A stretch of DNA of 64,000 nt from Tanypteryx hageni (lineage: Eukaryota > Arthropoda > Insecta > Odonata > Petaluridae). The stretch covers positions 211,597,504 through 211,661,503 of the forward strand of contig CM054113.1 in assembly GCA_028673005.1 (NCBI GenBank), in the 5' to 3' direction. Below are positions 1 through 12,642 of this stretch, piece after piece. The translations under genes and the position numbers were made by a program. Positions within the stretch are counted from its first letter, which is position 1. Each line of letters begins with the position of its first letter. The notes under the pieces are model-generated. The model was not told the origin of the DNA. It did no database searches and worked only from the letters and a program-made list of their open reading frames with translations.

Positions 1-2640
1 TTGACGATTTTCTATTGAAAATTTATGAACGCTGATCAGCCTTGCATGATTGGGGTCATACGATGCATTCCACTGATTGTGAGTCTCAAGACAAGCTTGA
101 GACACATCGGATTAATCGACAAAAATGCAAAATGTATTACAATAGATTGGTGTTGTGAAAATTTAGCAACGATTTTTGATGTGGAATGCTGCAAGTGATA
201 GATATTAAAGTACCACAAATCCCATTTAAAGCTTGTCGAGATATCAGAGCTTTTGTGTTCATCAAAGACATTTGAAAAATATGCGTCAATTCAAGGATTA
301 TTTATTCGACTTCGTAAACATGTTGGCAATTCTTCAACACGAAAACGATAGAAAATACTCCAAAAAGTACGAACTCAAAAGTTTGAAATTTTCGATGGAA
401 TTTCAAGTGATAGTTAAAATATCTCATTGTTTACTCGTGGGTGGATACACCTCACCCAACACACCTTAAGTGCGAATGATTAAGAGCTCGATTTAAACGT
501 TAAGATGAACTGCCTCTAAACTTGGAAACTATTTGCGGCACATTCGAAAACGCCAAAAGTAAATAAAAGTCGCAAGAGAGTTAAGGTAAAGGTCATCACA
601 TGGCTAAATAGCATGACATACGCTTATGCAAATTACGAGACATATTCGAAGAGCATGATATGGAAAACCTAACAGGCGTGAGAAAAATTCTTAAAAGAAG
701 TTGTACTTGTGTTCGCAAGCTAATGTTGGCGATTGTTATTTTACTGCTACGGTAAGAGAATGAGAATTTAAATTAGAAAATGTGAATGTGAAAAAACACG
801 TAGGTCGCTTTATGGCGGGAAAGCATTCGTAAACAAGGAAACAGTTAAATATTTTTTCCGTCAATTAAAGTTAGATATGTGTCTAAGTGACAGGTGCCGT
901 TACATTAGAAACAAAGGAGTTAATTAGAGTCCACCTCGAGCGAATGCCGAGACCCTTTACTCATGCTTAGTACAGCGGATTTTCCGCATCAAGTGACGGA
1001 AATTTATATCCACTGTTATTAGATATGGTGCGTTCGTGTCATTCATCTCCTTGCGAGTGAGATTTTCTTCAATGTAGCAATTCTTTCAAAAATTACACCA
1101 ATTTAGAAGACTCCAGACGAAAGTTATTTCGGTATTTTTTTCTTTTAGAAACAGATGGCTTTCGGCATTCAGTGGATAAGCATTTCGCAAAATATGACGT
1201 GTGCTTTTATTTTTCAAACGCAACCTTTCGAAAAGAGGACCTCTCGAGCCCGGTTTAGGGTGGCGCCCTCTTTCGGAGAATCTGGGAAGCTTCCTCGGCA
1301 CTCGGTTCCCACAAATCCCCGCTCCGAAATCCCTCCCCCCGTCGCCTTCCTCTCCCACACTCCTTTTCTCCTCACTCTCCTAACTCTCACACTTTTTTCT
1401 TTCTTAACCCACCCATCTCTCTATCCATAACTCGTTCGAGAGCATCGCATCCTACAAGTCACCGGGGCGCGAAATGATTCATTGTCTACCTCGTTGATGG
1501 CGGTTTTATTTCATCGATGACTTCAGATATAAAATTCCTACAGGTTTTATTTCACTATTGGCTAAGTCCGAGTTATACTTCTTTTGTAGACAACCGATGT
1601 TGAACACCCCTGTTTTAAATTTTAACTAAATTCACTTTATTAAAATTAAGAACGATTTTATCAACGAGAAATCTACTACAAAAATGGATCATTGAGCTCA
1701 CCTTACGGCTGCTGGCAACCAAATGGTAGTCCAGATAACTCCAATGCCCATATGGAAAAATCAGACCAGCGTTTCGGCTACAAAGCAGTCGTTCTCGTTG
1801 GGAATTCAGCGTTAACTACTTCTGAAACTGAAAGAAAGATAAATTTGTCGTCTTTATAAGCACGTAGTGAAAGTCATGTGAAATTAAAGCTGAAAATCTG
1901 CTACTCTTCTGACATTACAAGATAAGATATTGCTTTGAAATAAAAGAAATGACATAAATGCACTTGACACTAGACGATATAATTCATTCGTGAGTACAGG
2001 AATTATTATGAATCGATAGTTTAGTGGTAGGCCATCCGCCACCCAAATATAACACCATGGTCTATTTCTGCATAAGGCACATTTTTCTCCTGCAATCCAT
2101 CATGGGTTAGGTGGAAGAGGAGACTGCCTAGTCTCAATATCGCCCAAATAAAGAGGATTATCTATCTATCATCCTGACATGACCAGTTATTTCGCAAAAG
2201 CAATTTTATTCTCCTCATGTAGAAAATGTGACGACACAAATTTAACGAATGGGTCAATGTTATCACCGAATAACGCATAGGTAAATGAAATAGAACCAAG
2301 GTGCAATGAAAGATATAGTACTTAGTTGCATCCGCTGTCGGTTTAGTCAGTAGGCAATGGTGAAAACCCCAGTTTGTGTCACCTTATAAAGCTTCGCGTT
2401 CATATAAAAATTGCTTAACTATAAGGAAACGTCGTTGTTGCAGCATGCATCCAAAATACTCATAAGTAAATTAATGCCCACTAGTTTAAAATAATACTTA
2501 AGTCCTTAACAACGAATAGGAACAAAACAATTCAGCATCAAAGTAAACAGAATGGTCATCTAAGAACTACTTCAGTGAATATGCAATATTGTAGCATTAG
2601 CGAATACATACTACCTTATTAAAAGAAACATCTGAAAAAA
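1..2640. other. No gene recognised; unassigned AT-rich DNA
   Basis: I read both strands and recognise no conserved protein, RNA gene or bounded mobile element apart from a short fragment at 1,769-1,807. A CT-rich patch sits near 1,330-1,430. Short open frames here have no recognisable motif. Confidence 0.5.
1769..1807 (+). repeat. Fragment of the palindromic foldback family
   Basis: The stretch GCGTTTCGGCTACAAAGCAG followed by a GTCGT-TC-like segment and GGAATTC matches the arm of the foldback element at 10,780-12,025 (motif CGCATTTCGGCTACAAAGCAGCC). Other pieces of the same family lie near 12,126, 32,535, 51,785 and 53,866. Only the core of one arm survives here. Confidence 0.45.
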
Positions 2641-2661
2641 AAATAAAGACAAAAAAGAAAG

Positions 2662-2826
2662 AGGGAAAAAATCCATCAAGATATAAAACAGGTCGCGGAG
2701 GACAGGGCGATTTGGAGAGCCACGCCAAGAGACAGACTTATAATAATGGTGATCGTATTAATTCTTTACAGCTTGGGGTCCCAAACACATGACTCTCCAG
2801 TTCAAAAAGTGTGGGCCTCTCAATAA
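2662..2826 (+). pseudogene. Possible LINE (non-LTR retrotransposon) ORF2 tail
   Basis: An open frame runs into a stop near 2,824 and contains the peptide AEDRAIWR followed by ATPRDRL. An '(A/x)-E/Q-D-R-A-x-W-R' motif is common near the C terminus of reverse-transcriptase proteins of arthropod non-LTR retrotransposons. Upstream I cannot follow the polymerase domain, so this would be a 5'-truncated remnant, as is usual for LINE insertions. No poly-A tail or target duplication was located. The assignment rests on a single motif; a chance match is possible. Confidence 0.3.
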
Positions 2827-3724
2827 TTTTAGTGTATCGTAAATGGGTGGGAGAGAAGGTTGTGGACGAAAAAATGATGGAGAAACAAACAGATGGGAAA
2901 CAATATAAAGCATTCTTAATTAAAATAGATAGCATTTGAGTCGCGTGCTTTTAAGTTTCAACAAAATGCTTAGGTTCATTATTATGGCATGCGGTCCGCC
3001 ATATATATTAAAATTATCACATGAGGTCCACCATCTATTTCAAAATAATTTATTTGGCCCTCATGCAACTTGAAATGAGATCCCTGCTTCAAAGCCAACC
3101 GAAATCCGTTCACTATTCTTAGTCTATGTATCTACATGTTTTTTGTTCGTGTGGAATCTCTGAATCTGATATTTTTAATCATCAACTTTGCTGGACTTGA
3201 TCAAACCGTCCAGTTTTTCGATAGATATAACAAATAAATCTCAAATTGAATCCGTGACTCTACACGGCAAAATATTTCCCACGTGCAAATCACAAAAACC
3301 GCAAGGTATTAAAATTATGTAAATATAATTAACAACCCCCATTGTAATTGAGCACTTTCTGACCGGCCGGGAACGTGGGTGTTATCACGAGGGACGGCCT
3401 ATATTTGTGGTATAACTACTTACCAAGCCAATGAAGAGAGAGAGAGAGAGCAATTTCATTCGCTTTTCAATATGCTTATATCTCTTTATAAGACATCTTT
3501 ATAGCTACACACTATGTTGATTTTTAAAATTTATTTTCGCAGACGGTAAATATGTATTTTCTGAATAATTCTGGAAACGCAAAAACGTAACTAAGTTCTC
3601 TTATGAATTAAGTTTTTTTATGGCAATATAAGTATGAAAGCCTTATGAATAATTATTTACAATTCGAAATCGTGACAGATATAGCCGTATTATACCCTAC
3701 GAAAACAACGACGATAGCTGTAGC

Positions 3725-3982
3725 CAGTGCCGTAACTAGGGTATGGCGAAGGTGACATTTGCCATAGGCGCCGCTTATAAAAGGCGCCAAACGTTCCCGC
3801 AAAAAATGCCAAAAGTTTATTTTTATTTAAATAAATAAAAATTTTATACTCAAATATTTAAGTTATTGTTAATAAAAATGCTTATATTCTTTATGGAAAC
3901 GTAGCAAAAATCATATTCTACATAAACAAGGCGTTTCCTTAAAATTATGCCATAGGTGCCTTATCTCCCAGTTAAGCCTCTG
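3725..3982. mobile_element. Non-autonomous hAT miniature element (MITE)
   Basis: The 258-bp element is flanked by a perfect 8-bp duplication, GCTGTAGC (3,717-3,724 and 3,983-3,990). The termini are imperfect inverted repeats: CAGTGCCGTAACTAGGG at the left, and CAGAGGCTTAACTGGGAG as the reverse complement of the right end. CAG termini plus an 8-bp target duplication are hAT hallmarks. The inside is AT-rich with no coding capacity; GGCGCC and 'GCCATAGG(C/T)GCC' motifs recur near both ends. Confidence 0.88.
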
Positions 3983-4359
3983 GCTGTAGCCGTCTTGTCC
4001 GCACAAGTTTTAAATACCTCCCAAGCTTTTGATGCTTGATTTTCTTTCCCTTTCGTTATTTTTCTATCATTTTCCGTTTTGCTGTCACCATCACTTTTTC
4101 TGTTTTTATATTTATGGCATATACCATGACATAATCTAGCAGTTGTTCCTTTTCGGAGCCCTGTTACCACGAAAATAAATTATTCCGACTTCAATTTGTA
4201 ATCGACGCGGTTCACGCCCTCTGCCAACGCCGAGAAAGACGAGGAGGAATATGTATATATAAAAAACGAGCAAAAAGAAAACGAATTAAGACGTACAGCG
4301 GCCATCAGAGAGGAGACAGAGGCGCATAAGCAACCCGAGTCGCGATGAGGGATCCCACA

Positions 4360-4990
4360 TCAACACGAGAGAGAGAGAGATGAGGATAGGGAAAGAGAAG
4401 AAGAGAAGAGAGGCGATTACTCAATGAGCCCACGTATTCTCAAACGGGCATTCTCATGCTATATAACTCCCGCGAAGTCTCTCGCCTCCGGAATGAGATA
4501 CGACGAGAAACATGTGCTACAGGAGGCTTAAAAAGGGGCGGGAGTAGGAGGAGTGGAAAGCAAAGACGGGTAGGAGATGAGTACAGGGAAAGAGAGAGGG
4601 AGGGGAGGAACGGAGGAAGCGGCTCCCCTGCATGGGCCCGGCACCCGCTTCCCTCCCGCGTGAGGTAGGAGAAAGGGAGGTGGGGTGTAATGACAGTGCA
4701 GGAGGCGGATGAACTACGATGCGGGGAGAGAGGGGGGAGGAGGGAGGTCGCCGAATGGGGAGGGAGGGAGAACGGAGAGTTGGCAAAAGGGTTATGGCAA
4801 AGTGGAGTGAGAGGAGAGAGAGGGGCGGGGGGAGGGTTGGTAAGTTGAAACGGAAGGAGGCTGCGCCATTGGAGGCCATTACGGACCAATGGGAGCGTCC
4901 GAGGGGAGGGGCTTGTGGGTAATGGACACGCCGCTACCACGCCCTCTTCATTAGCAAATTGCTTGTCCGAAGGGAGGGAAACGGGGGAAG
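4360..4990. repeat. Purine-rich (GA/GGA) tract
   Basis: On the + strand this is a G/A-biased stretch with GAGAGAGA runs near 4,368-4,382 and many GGAGG and GGGAG motifs, GC-richer than the surroundings. The bias leaves both strands largely free of stop codons and creates a long spurious minus-strand frame. TATA-like strings (TATATATAAAAAA near 4,254; CTATATAAC near 4,458) lie just before or inside it, so it may be regulatory, but nothing proves transcription. Confidence 0.7.
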
Positions 4991-4999
4991 AGAAAAAAC

Positions 5000-7040
5000 G
5001 GAGGGAGTCCAGGGTTGCCAACCGCTCGAGGACTTGAGGCTCCCGTTCTGCGATCGTCACTCCGCTTAGCCTCTCGCCGTCCGCAGCGAGCGGAGAGCCA
5101 CGGTCGATCGCGCTAACACCTTCATTTAGTACGATAAAGATCCTATCACTCTCGTTGATAGAATTTGGAGCAAGGTTTTTCCAAGTTCATAAATTTCCCA
5201 AATTTAATCCCAATACGATCTTGGAATAAGTATGGTTAGCGTCTCTAGCTGCTGATACTGGGGTCGATGGTTCTATGGTTATTTCGCTCTTTGCCGCCGA
5301 AAGGGGAGGGAGAACTGAGAGTTGGCAAAAGGGAGTGTAAGGAGAAAGAAGTTAGAGTTAGATAAAAACAAATAAAGCATTTCTAGGAAAATTCGGCGAC
5401 ACAGCACGCTTTCGCAACTTCACACCCTGTTCTGCGTAAATTTAATTAGGCGGAATATTCCGTAATTTTCCCAACGATTCGTTCGCCAAAAAAGTTATTT
5501 ATCTTTTTAATGCGTGCTACTTTTAATTGGCTTTCCTGAGACTTCAGTGGGAACGATAAATTTTATAGCGAAGAATGTAACTGACGCAAAAGTATGCGCG
5601 CTATATGAAAAATAGTAGTCCAAGGTTATCCAAAGGCCACGTAGGCATTAATCCTATGGGATATGAACAAAAAATATTCCAATCGTCTAGAACGTAAATT
5701 ATTACTTTTTATTGCTGTCATAACGCGATACAGGTTCTGTAATAAAATGACACTGGCTGTTAAATTTAACGCGTATTATTTTCCGTTCGAAACATAAAAG
5801 ACGGCCTTTCTCTCGAGCCGAAGCATTTGTTTTTCACTTGGAATACGTGATGTGCGAGAGTTGGAGAGAATATATGTTTGTGTTTCTGTGATTTATTCGT
5901 GATCGCTAGAAAGTATTGGGTCATATTTAAACGGAATAGGATGAGCAAAAAATGTTGCTCTGTCGTTTCTCACACACTCGAGTATCACCTGCTGTAAACC
6001 TGTTATGAAAATTTCCTAGTTAGCTACATTATAGCAATGCCAACTGTATCTCATAGAGAAATTCATATAGCGCGTTGCTGCCCATACCAATGGATGTAAA
6101 GACAATTTTCACATCAAGTTACTCAATGTCGATCATAAGTTTGGTGTTATAAATGGATAAACTCCGTGTGTATAGCTGATGCAACGGATAAGAAAGAAGT
6201 AGGGCAGCTGGATTTGGCATGCTCTGAGAGGATACCGCATTATGAAAAACCTGAATGGAGGAAGATTTCAAATTAAATAAAGAAAGAGGAAAAAAATATT
6301 TCTGATCTTGGAGAACATAACGACGAATGATATTTATCAAAAATGTGAAGGGCAGGACGAAGGACGGCGGGGAAAACTCGCATCTCTGGGGGAAAGTTAG
6401 TGACGTATGATATCATATAAAAATACTCCAATTCTCAACAAAGAGTTTCACACATCGACTTTAATTCCGAATGAAGTGATATTTCGACATTAGGTACTAT
6501 CTAAATGTCGAGAAAGATTCATTTTTAACTTGCCCATTAAAAAATTTTACACGCTGGTCTATTAATGCCAAATCGGTTACTTTCCTATCACCACAGCTTT
6601 AATTATAATTCAGAAAAGTGTTGAATCGCTCTTACGCAACCTAGGAAACTATTACGCCATCATCTCGATTCGTCAGAACTATAGAAACCAGCCGAGCAAC
6701 GAATGGGAAAATAATGGATGTCAATAAAGTAACTCGAGTAGCTCAGCCGTTTCCGGTTTTGGCACCACCCCTTCCGATCATTTGTCATCGATACGTCCCG
6801 AGATCGACGTCCATGCAATCCGGCTGGATTAATCGCAATCGTTAACCCTTTTAGGGCAATTATATCAGGCAGCGAGAGAGAGAGAGAGGCTGGACCGAGA
6901 GCTTCGTGAGGCTCATAAACTATACCGAACCTCCACTCCCCTCTCTCAACAATAAACACATCAACGGTGAATTTTTCTCGATGGTCGTTTGTTTGCACAG
7001 GGCGTAATTGAATGTGGCTAAGCGAAGGAGTTATGATTTC
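5000..7040. other. No gene recognised
   Basis: Mixed-composition DNA. The first ~120 bases are GC-richer and carry CpGs; the remainder is AT-rich. I see no conserved protein motif, RNA fold or bounded repeat. Confidence 0.45.
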
Positions 7041-7049
7041 CTCGGAGGG

Positions 7050-7200
7050 CGGGGGTAGGGGGAACTAATCTCATTCCCTCCTCTCTTCCTCGCATCTTCC
7101 TCCTCCCCCCTTCCACTGCCCCCTTCCCCCCTCCCTCCGCTCACGCACAAAACGTCCGACCCGCCATACCAACTAACACACACACACACACACGAACACA
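7050..7200. repeat. Pyrimidine-rich tract followed by a (CA)n run
   Basis: From about 7,050 to 7,145 the + strand is almost pure C/T (CCTCC, CTTCC repeats), then a dinucleotide CA run of roughly ten units occupies about 7,175-7,192. This is low-complexity DNA with no coding signal. Confidence 0.7.
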
Positions 7201-7324
7201 CAGAAAACTCCATCTCCTCCCGCTCCCTTTCATAAACGCCTTTCCTCCTATCTAGGATTCCCACAAGGCTGTTATTTATGTCCGACGAAATTTATAATGC
7301 GTAGCATTGCGAGGACTCAGATTA

Positions 7325-7385
7325 CGGTCGAGGAGCTATATAAGTATCCACGAGTTCCTTTTCGTTCCTTCGCCTCCACGGACTC
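7325..7385 (+). promoter_or_regulatory. TATA-box-like candidate core promoter
   Basis: The sequence GAGCTATATAAGTATCC (about 7,332-7,348) is a strong TATA match. It is followed ~25-35 bases later by TTTTCGTTCC, where initiation could occur. I find no recognisable exon downstream, so this could equally be chance in AT-rich DNA. Confidence 0.2.
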
Positions 7386-7861
7386 TGAACAGCCGAAAAA
7401 CCGTCCGGTGATTTTTTTGATGCGGTTTCGTTTTTATGCTCTCCGATGTTTTTAGTATTCATACGAATTACATCCGCGGCCTGTTCGAGATTTCGTCCAA
7501 AATATGTAAATCGATATCGGCGTTATCTTTTAGTCTCTAATATGGGCGATAATTGTCAGTTGATTTAGCGATAAATTAAATGTTTCATATATTGTGTTTT
7601 TTTCGAATGGAACCGAACGACCGAAATCGGATCACGAAAAGCAACAAATAATGATTTTTTAATTTATTCTCTGGATATGAGATCTTAAAAAATATAAGAT
7701 ACAGCGGAATGGGTCTCGAATATATCTCTAAAAACCACTGTAAACCAGAAATATAAAGAAAGGTTGAGAGTTTATAGGTTTAATCGCCAATCCCATCCAG
7801 AATGTGAAGGTATGATAATATCAGACAGGCGCGTATGAGTCATACGGAATGACTATGCTTT

Positions 7862-8110
7862 CAGCACATATTCCTAGCAAAATCCTTTCTCTCTTTCGTT
7901 CTATTTCTCGTAATCTTTCCGCTCTGTAGAACATCTCTCCCTCTTCATCGTTCTTCCTCATTGCTTCCCTCTTCTTCTCTCTTACTGCTCTTCTCAATTT
8001 CCCTCTCCATTCCTTCTCTCTCTTTCCTTTGCAATAATTCCCTCTTATCTCCTCTTTCTTCTCTCTCCCTCTTTTTCTTCTTTTCTTTCTCCTAACATTC
8101 CCTCCATTTC
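7862..8110. repeat. Pyrimidine-rich tract (~250 bp)
   Basis: The + strand is dominated by CTCTTT, TTCCC and TCTTC strings. The complementary purine strand yields a spurious lysine/arginine/glutamate-rich frame. No unit repeats exactly. Confidence 0.7.
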
Positions 8111-8114
8111 CCTC

Positions 8115-10120
8115 TTCTATCTTATACATAGCAAAGACTAAATAACCTTTCTCTCGACAAAAGAACGAATAATATCCTCTTTCGCGGCTCAATTGTCAAT
8201 CTTATCCGTCTTCCACTTTTAAAAATTCGTCTTTAAGAACACTGATAATGCTTTCCAATATTTATTCGCGCAACGTTTCGCCGCTTTTAGCTCCCACGTT
8301 TTCCTTGTAACGACCCACTGCGCAATCATGCGAGGACCGAAGACACCGCGATTGTTTCCATTGACTATTCGAGAGGTATTCTAGGAATAAAAAGAAAACA
8401 GCTGCCGATCCGAAGTCGCGATGTTTTAAACCCATCTCCAACGCGGTGAAGAGGAAGAATTATCGCGGAGCAAGTGCGGACGCCTCGGATCATCAAAAAG
8501 TGAACCGTCCGCCGCCGCATTCGAAGTCATTTGTACACATCCACCGTTCGCGAGAGGATGTGAGAAAGGAGGTGGAGCAAAGAGGGAGGAAGCCACTCGC
8601 CGCTAATAGAGGGAGCGAAACGCGATGAAAACGGTTAAAAGGAGTTTACGCAAAGGCGTGCATGCGAGCGCGTGAGAGAGAAGCGATGACGCGCGAATCG
8701 ATCCATCTCGGGAAAGTGCCACCAAACCTGTTTCCTCCTCCCTCCCCACCTTCGTCGTTTTCGGAGGCGTAAGGTGGCAACATAACGATAAACACTTCCG
8801 TAACTCGAACAGATGTATCTCGAATATTTGGCAGCTCGAAGAAAACCTTATTGTCCCGTTCGGATTCCAATTAGGCAAGTCGTTGGAAGTTCGCCGAGTT
8901 GAAGTTGTTTTAGCATCTTTTATATATAATTACTCAATGCCTTCCCGTCCGTCCGTGTCTGTCTGTCCGTCCCCCCTTTTATCTCTTGAACAGTATGTGA
9001 CAGAGAAATGCTGTAAAATCCATTTTGTTTCTGCCAACTAGGAGACCCCGGGAAAGCTATTTTCGCTTACGGAAGTGTCCCAGGTTCGACTTCAGGAGGC
9101 AATTATATTTTCCCATATGTTTACATAGGAGTTTCGATTTTTCAAGTTGCAAGGTTTATTTCCTTCAAGCATTAAAATACGTAAATATGGACCGAATCTC
9201 TCCGTTTTTGCTTTATTCGACGGCTAAAACTATAAAATATCTTCTTCTTGCGATATAGATGTTACATGGAATAATTCGTCAAAAACACGCGTTTCTTTTC
9301 GAAATTTTATGGCCTTTTCGTAATCTTTCCGGGTGTTGCCAAGGCGAACCGCATTGTTGCCTCCGATTGAATTAGCCTCTATTAGGCCTTCAAATAGACG
9401 AAAGAATTGCGTTATTCGCTTCGCGCTTTTCATGAAGCATCGAAACTATAGTTGTAGCAACGTCAAACTTAATAGATTGCAACGTTGGTAATTGCAGATT
9501 ATTATTATTCAGTAAACTGCGAATGGACTGTGGGCATTTTTAACGATTGACCAAAAGAAAAACATCTTCCTTCTTTATCTCAAAACTGGAATTTAACCTT
9601 TTTCGTAGCGGAGAAGCAATTAAAATTGCACATATAAATTATAAAAACAAATATGAAATTCAAAATGTCGGTTGTCTAATTTTATGAGGAGAAATGAGCT
9701 ATTATTACTTTTAAACATGCAGTTTCTGACTGACTTCGGTAAAGTTTTTGTGGGCATCACTACTGTCTACATATTTTCCGGCGGTAATATTATGCTTGTC
9801 TACCACTAAAGTTTTCACCATTTAAATACACTAGCTTAGGTGCGAGTTTTAGCGCGCCACACGTAATATTTTATTTCATTCTAATAGCGAGACATTTCAC
9901 GCAATAACGACTATATCGAAGAACGCTATATTTTTTCCTCAATAAGAATAAAAAATGAAATTTTAAGGAATATAATGTAAGGAGTTATTAATTAACAAGT
10001 CATAAAAATAAAAAAATTATCGATCTCTTACTATTTTATGAAACCGACAGATTATCTACCTAGTTTTTGTATCCATAAAACTAAAAAAAAGAAAGAAAAG
10101 GAAAGATTAAATATTCTGTG
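8115..10120. other. No gene recognised
   Basis: Mixed DNA, with CpG-containing sequence near 8,280-8,760 and AT-rich sequence after that. Around 8,944-8,980 there is a run of CCGTCCGTCC and CTGTCTGTCC strings of the kind that heads several dispersed repeats in this window (compare 25,480, 39,500, 54,420, 58,680). No element boundary could be drawn. Confidence 0.4.
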
Positions 10121-10149
10121 CGTGTCTGTGAGTGCGTCTTTGTCACGGT

Positions 10150-10369
10150 CTATTTAATCGCCCCTAAAACCCACGTGTGTTCGCTGTGTGATTGGTATAG
10201 TCCCTGCCGTGGAGTAACGTCCCGCAAACTTATGTGTGAAGACAGATGAATGGCGGTCACTAGCAAGGATTATTTTCCCGAAAACCCGAGTGTTTTGTGT
10301 GCGTGAGGTGTGCATGATGCGTGACTGTTTGGTCCTTGAAGAGGAGTGACGTCCCGTAAACCTGCGTGT
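10150..10369 (+). repeat. Imperfect tandem duplication, ~132-bp period
   Basis: The string GAGT(A/G)ACGTCCCG(C/T)AAAC near 10,213 recurs near 10,345, and the preceding GTGTG-rich lead-in is also shared. Two diverged units are visible. The second unit ends exactly at the target site of the hAT miniature at 10,378. Confidence 0.5.
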
Positions 10370-10377
10370 GTCTAGAG

Positions 10378-10665
10378 CAGTGTTTCCCAACCTTTTTTTG
10401 TTTGCGTCACCCCATTTCTGTTCTGCGTCACCCCGTTTACTGTTCTATTTCCTTCGAGTCATCTTTAAAGATAAATTAGGCTTTATCTACAATATAAAGA
10501 TCAAAATTTATGTATTCAAAGAAGCAGAGGCAGGTATTCTTCGGGTTTTATTTATTTTTATAAGCCAGAATACGATACTCTGTGAATTTATCAAATATTT
10601 GCGTCACCCTTCAACAACTCTCGCGTCACCCTAGGGTGTGATGTCACCCCGGTTGAGAAACACTG
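10378..10665. mobile_element. Non-autonomous hAT MITE
   Basis: This 288-bp element is flanked by a perfect 8-bp duplication, GTCTAGAG (10,370-10,377 and 10,666-10,673). Terminal inverted repeats are CAGTGTTTCCCAACC (left) and CAGTGTTTCTCAACC (right, reverse complement), with one mismatch in 15. Subterminal GCGTCACCC repeats occur near both ends, typical of hAT transposase binding regions. The inside is AT-rich and non-coding. Family and boundary are clear; the autonomous partner is not in this window. Confidence 0.93.
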
Positions 10666-10779
10666 GTCTAGAGTGTGTGTATTTTTTCGTTTTTACGACA
10701 ATTAGAGTTCCTCTTTTTCAATACCCATAAAACTAATTCAACAGGAAATTATCCAGCTCGTCTTATGGCTGAAAATTTT

Positions 10780-12025
10780 CAACAACAAGCATCTAAGAAA
10801 TACTTGTCTCGGGTATCTCCAATAGCCACAACTAGAGTTTTAGAACCGGGAATTGTCATTCCCGGGAAATCACTCAATATTTCTTATTCTCGATTCCAGG
10901 GAAGATTTTTAATGATTCCCGGAAATTGTTACTAAATATTATTTCAGTGAATGCTGTTTAGCAGGGCAATAGCCATGATTTAAATTCGAAGAAGGTAATG
11001 TTTCAGATTTTTAGAACTATGCGAAATATACGATATTTTACTTGGGATTTTCTATAATTTTTTCTTCGAAACTATACCTCGTAATTAAGTGGTCTGATAG
11101 ACTTCTTTGTGGTAAGTGACGTCTGATCAGCACTAATGCCCTCGGACGAATGAGTTTTCGAGGGGGGTTTAATGGATCAGGTTGCGTTTCTCGCTATTAA
11201 TTCAATTTTAATGAAACGCTAATACAACGTCAAAATTGTTTCTTCTCGCGCCAGTGAATGTCTTTAGTAAACAAAAAGTCCAAAAAGTAATGCTTGCATG
11301 TTGCATGAATCTGAAGCTAGGCTCTGAAGTGAACGACCTACCTCTCCTATTCTTCTTTCTTCCCCCATCCGTCCTCCCCTAATCGACCAAATAGCTGCTC
11401 TGACCAAGTGAATTATATATAAATTGTTTTTTAAATCTCTTTCATACATTTTATACTCTCAATTTTAACTTTGAGGGAATTGCAACGCAGGATACATTAG
11501 TAGTTGGTCTCTTGTTATCTCCACATCATCAATATCGAGGAAAGATCGGTTGCGCAAGTAAGAGTGCGTCTGGACAATAAATTTGCTAACAATTTGTCGC
11601 AAATAATGTTTCACATGTCATTGAAATTCATTAAAGACATGCATTTACGTTGCACCAATAATAAATATCATGTTTAAATGAAAAATGGTGCATTAAATAT
11701 TAAAAATCTTAAATAATTGTTATTCCCGGGTTCTCGGGATATTTGAAAGTCTAGTTCCCGTTTTCCGGGGAAAAAATATCGCCGGGAACCCAAAACCCTA
11801 GCCACAAGGTTAAAAGAGATCAGATGCGCATTTCGACTTTAAAGCAGTCGTCTTCAATGATAATTCGCCGAAAATAGATTCTAAAATAATCCTAAAAGAA
11901 TCTAATTTCAGTGAATTACCACTGAAGACGGCTGCTTTGTAGCCGAAATGCGCATCTGATTTCTTATAACCTTGTTGTGGCTATTGGAGATACCGAGACA
12001 GGTATTTTTTAAGAGCTTGTTCTTG
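10780..12025. mobile_element. Palindromic foldback MITE, split by a hAT-like insertion
   Basis: Without the 968-bp insert (10,833-11,800) and one target duplicate, the element is about 270 bp and almost entirely a palindrome. The outer arms are the CAACAACAAGC side at 10,780 and its reverse complement ending at 12,025. They share TCTCCAATAGCCACAA and then GCGCATTTCG, AAGCAG(T/C)CGTCTTCA and AGATTCT, meeting at a short loop near 11,883-11,900. Degraded relatives lie at 1,769, 12,126, 32,535, 51,785 and 53,866. The superfamily is not determined. A foldback this long would extrude or pair as RNA readily. Confidence 0.75.
10833..11800 (+). mobile_element. hAT-like element nested in the foldback
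   Basis: This 968-bp element is bounded by TAGAGTTTTAGAACCGGG at the left and, reverse-complemented, TAGGGTTTTGGGTTCCCGG at the right. It is flanked by GCCACAAC (10,825-10,832) and GCCACAAG (11,801-11,808), an 8-bp duplication with one difference. CCCGGGAA-type strings recur at both ends. I recognise no transposase inside. It contains a ~100-bp piece of repeat family C (about 11,010-11,115). Its segments 10,845-10,930 and 11,165-11,430 reappear inverted at 26,935-27,542. It is probably a non-autonomous hAT with captured repeat DNA. Confidence 0.75.
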
Positions 12026-12642
12026 AACCCATGAAGCAAACTATAGATACACATTTCAGTTGCACAGCGGTAATTCAAAGATATTTGATACTAATAAGGC
12101 TCTTATTGGAAGCAATTATAGAGGAACTACGCCTCCTTTGTCGTAAAAATGCGCATCTGGTTTTCAAAACTGTTTTATAGTGTAAAGGTTTTCTTAAATA
12201 ACACAAGAACCGAAATCCTAACAATAAAATCTTAACGCCAAGAAGCAAAATTAAAGTCAAGTCGTTCTTTCGTAAATTCACTGGTTCAGGTAACAGTTGA
12301 AGCTGAATTCCGCGAATTCGAAATCCGGAAAATTCCAAAATTCGTAAATATTTCAGAGAATTCCAGAGAAGAAAGCCAGGAAACAGCCCAGTCTACGCGT
12401 TTGTTGCTTGCACTTCACGGAGTCGCCGTTTTGCCGTCCAGAGATGTGTACGAGGTCTGACAATTAAATAACGAGACTGGAAACGATGCAAATTTTGAGC
12501 CCATTTGAGGTTGATGGCGAGTGCAGCCCTTTTTAGGTACATGCCAGATCTCAACAATATAACAAACTTGTTTTGACAAAAATAGCGAGTGCAGAACTGC
12601 GGCTCCTTTAATGACGTAGTGTTTGGATAGCCCGTCACGGAA

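Noticed and set aside
4440..5060. ~200-codon open frame on the minus strand
   Set aside because: It lies within a G/A-rich tract; the encoded sequence is Pro/Ser/Leu low-complexity. Stops are rare because of composition, and overlapping frames are open too.
10842..10935. Short peptide conserved between 10.8 kb and 27.5 kb (VLEP…VPG)
   Set aside because: The similarity follows from DNA-level copies of the same hAT-like terminal region, not from protein constraint.
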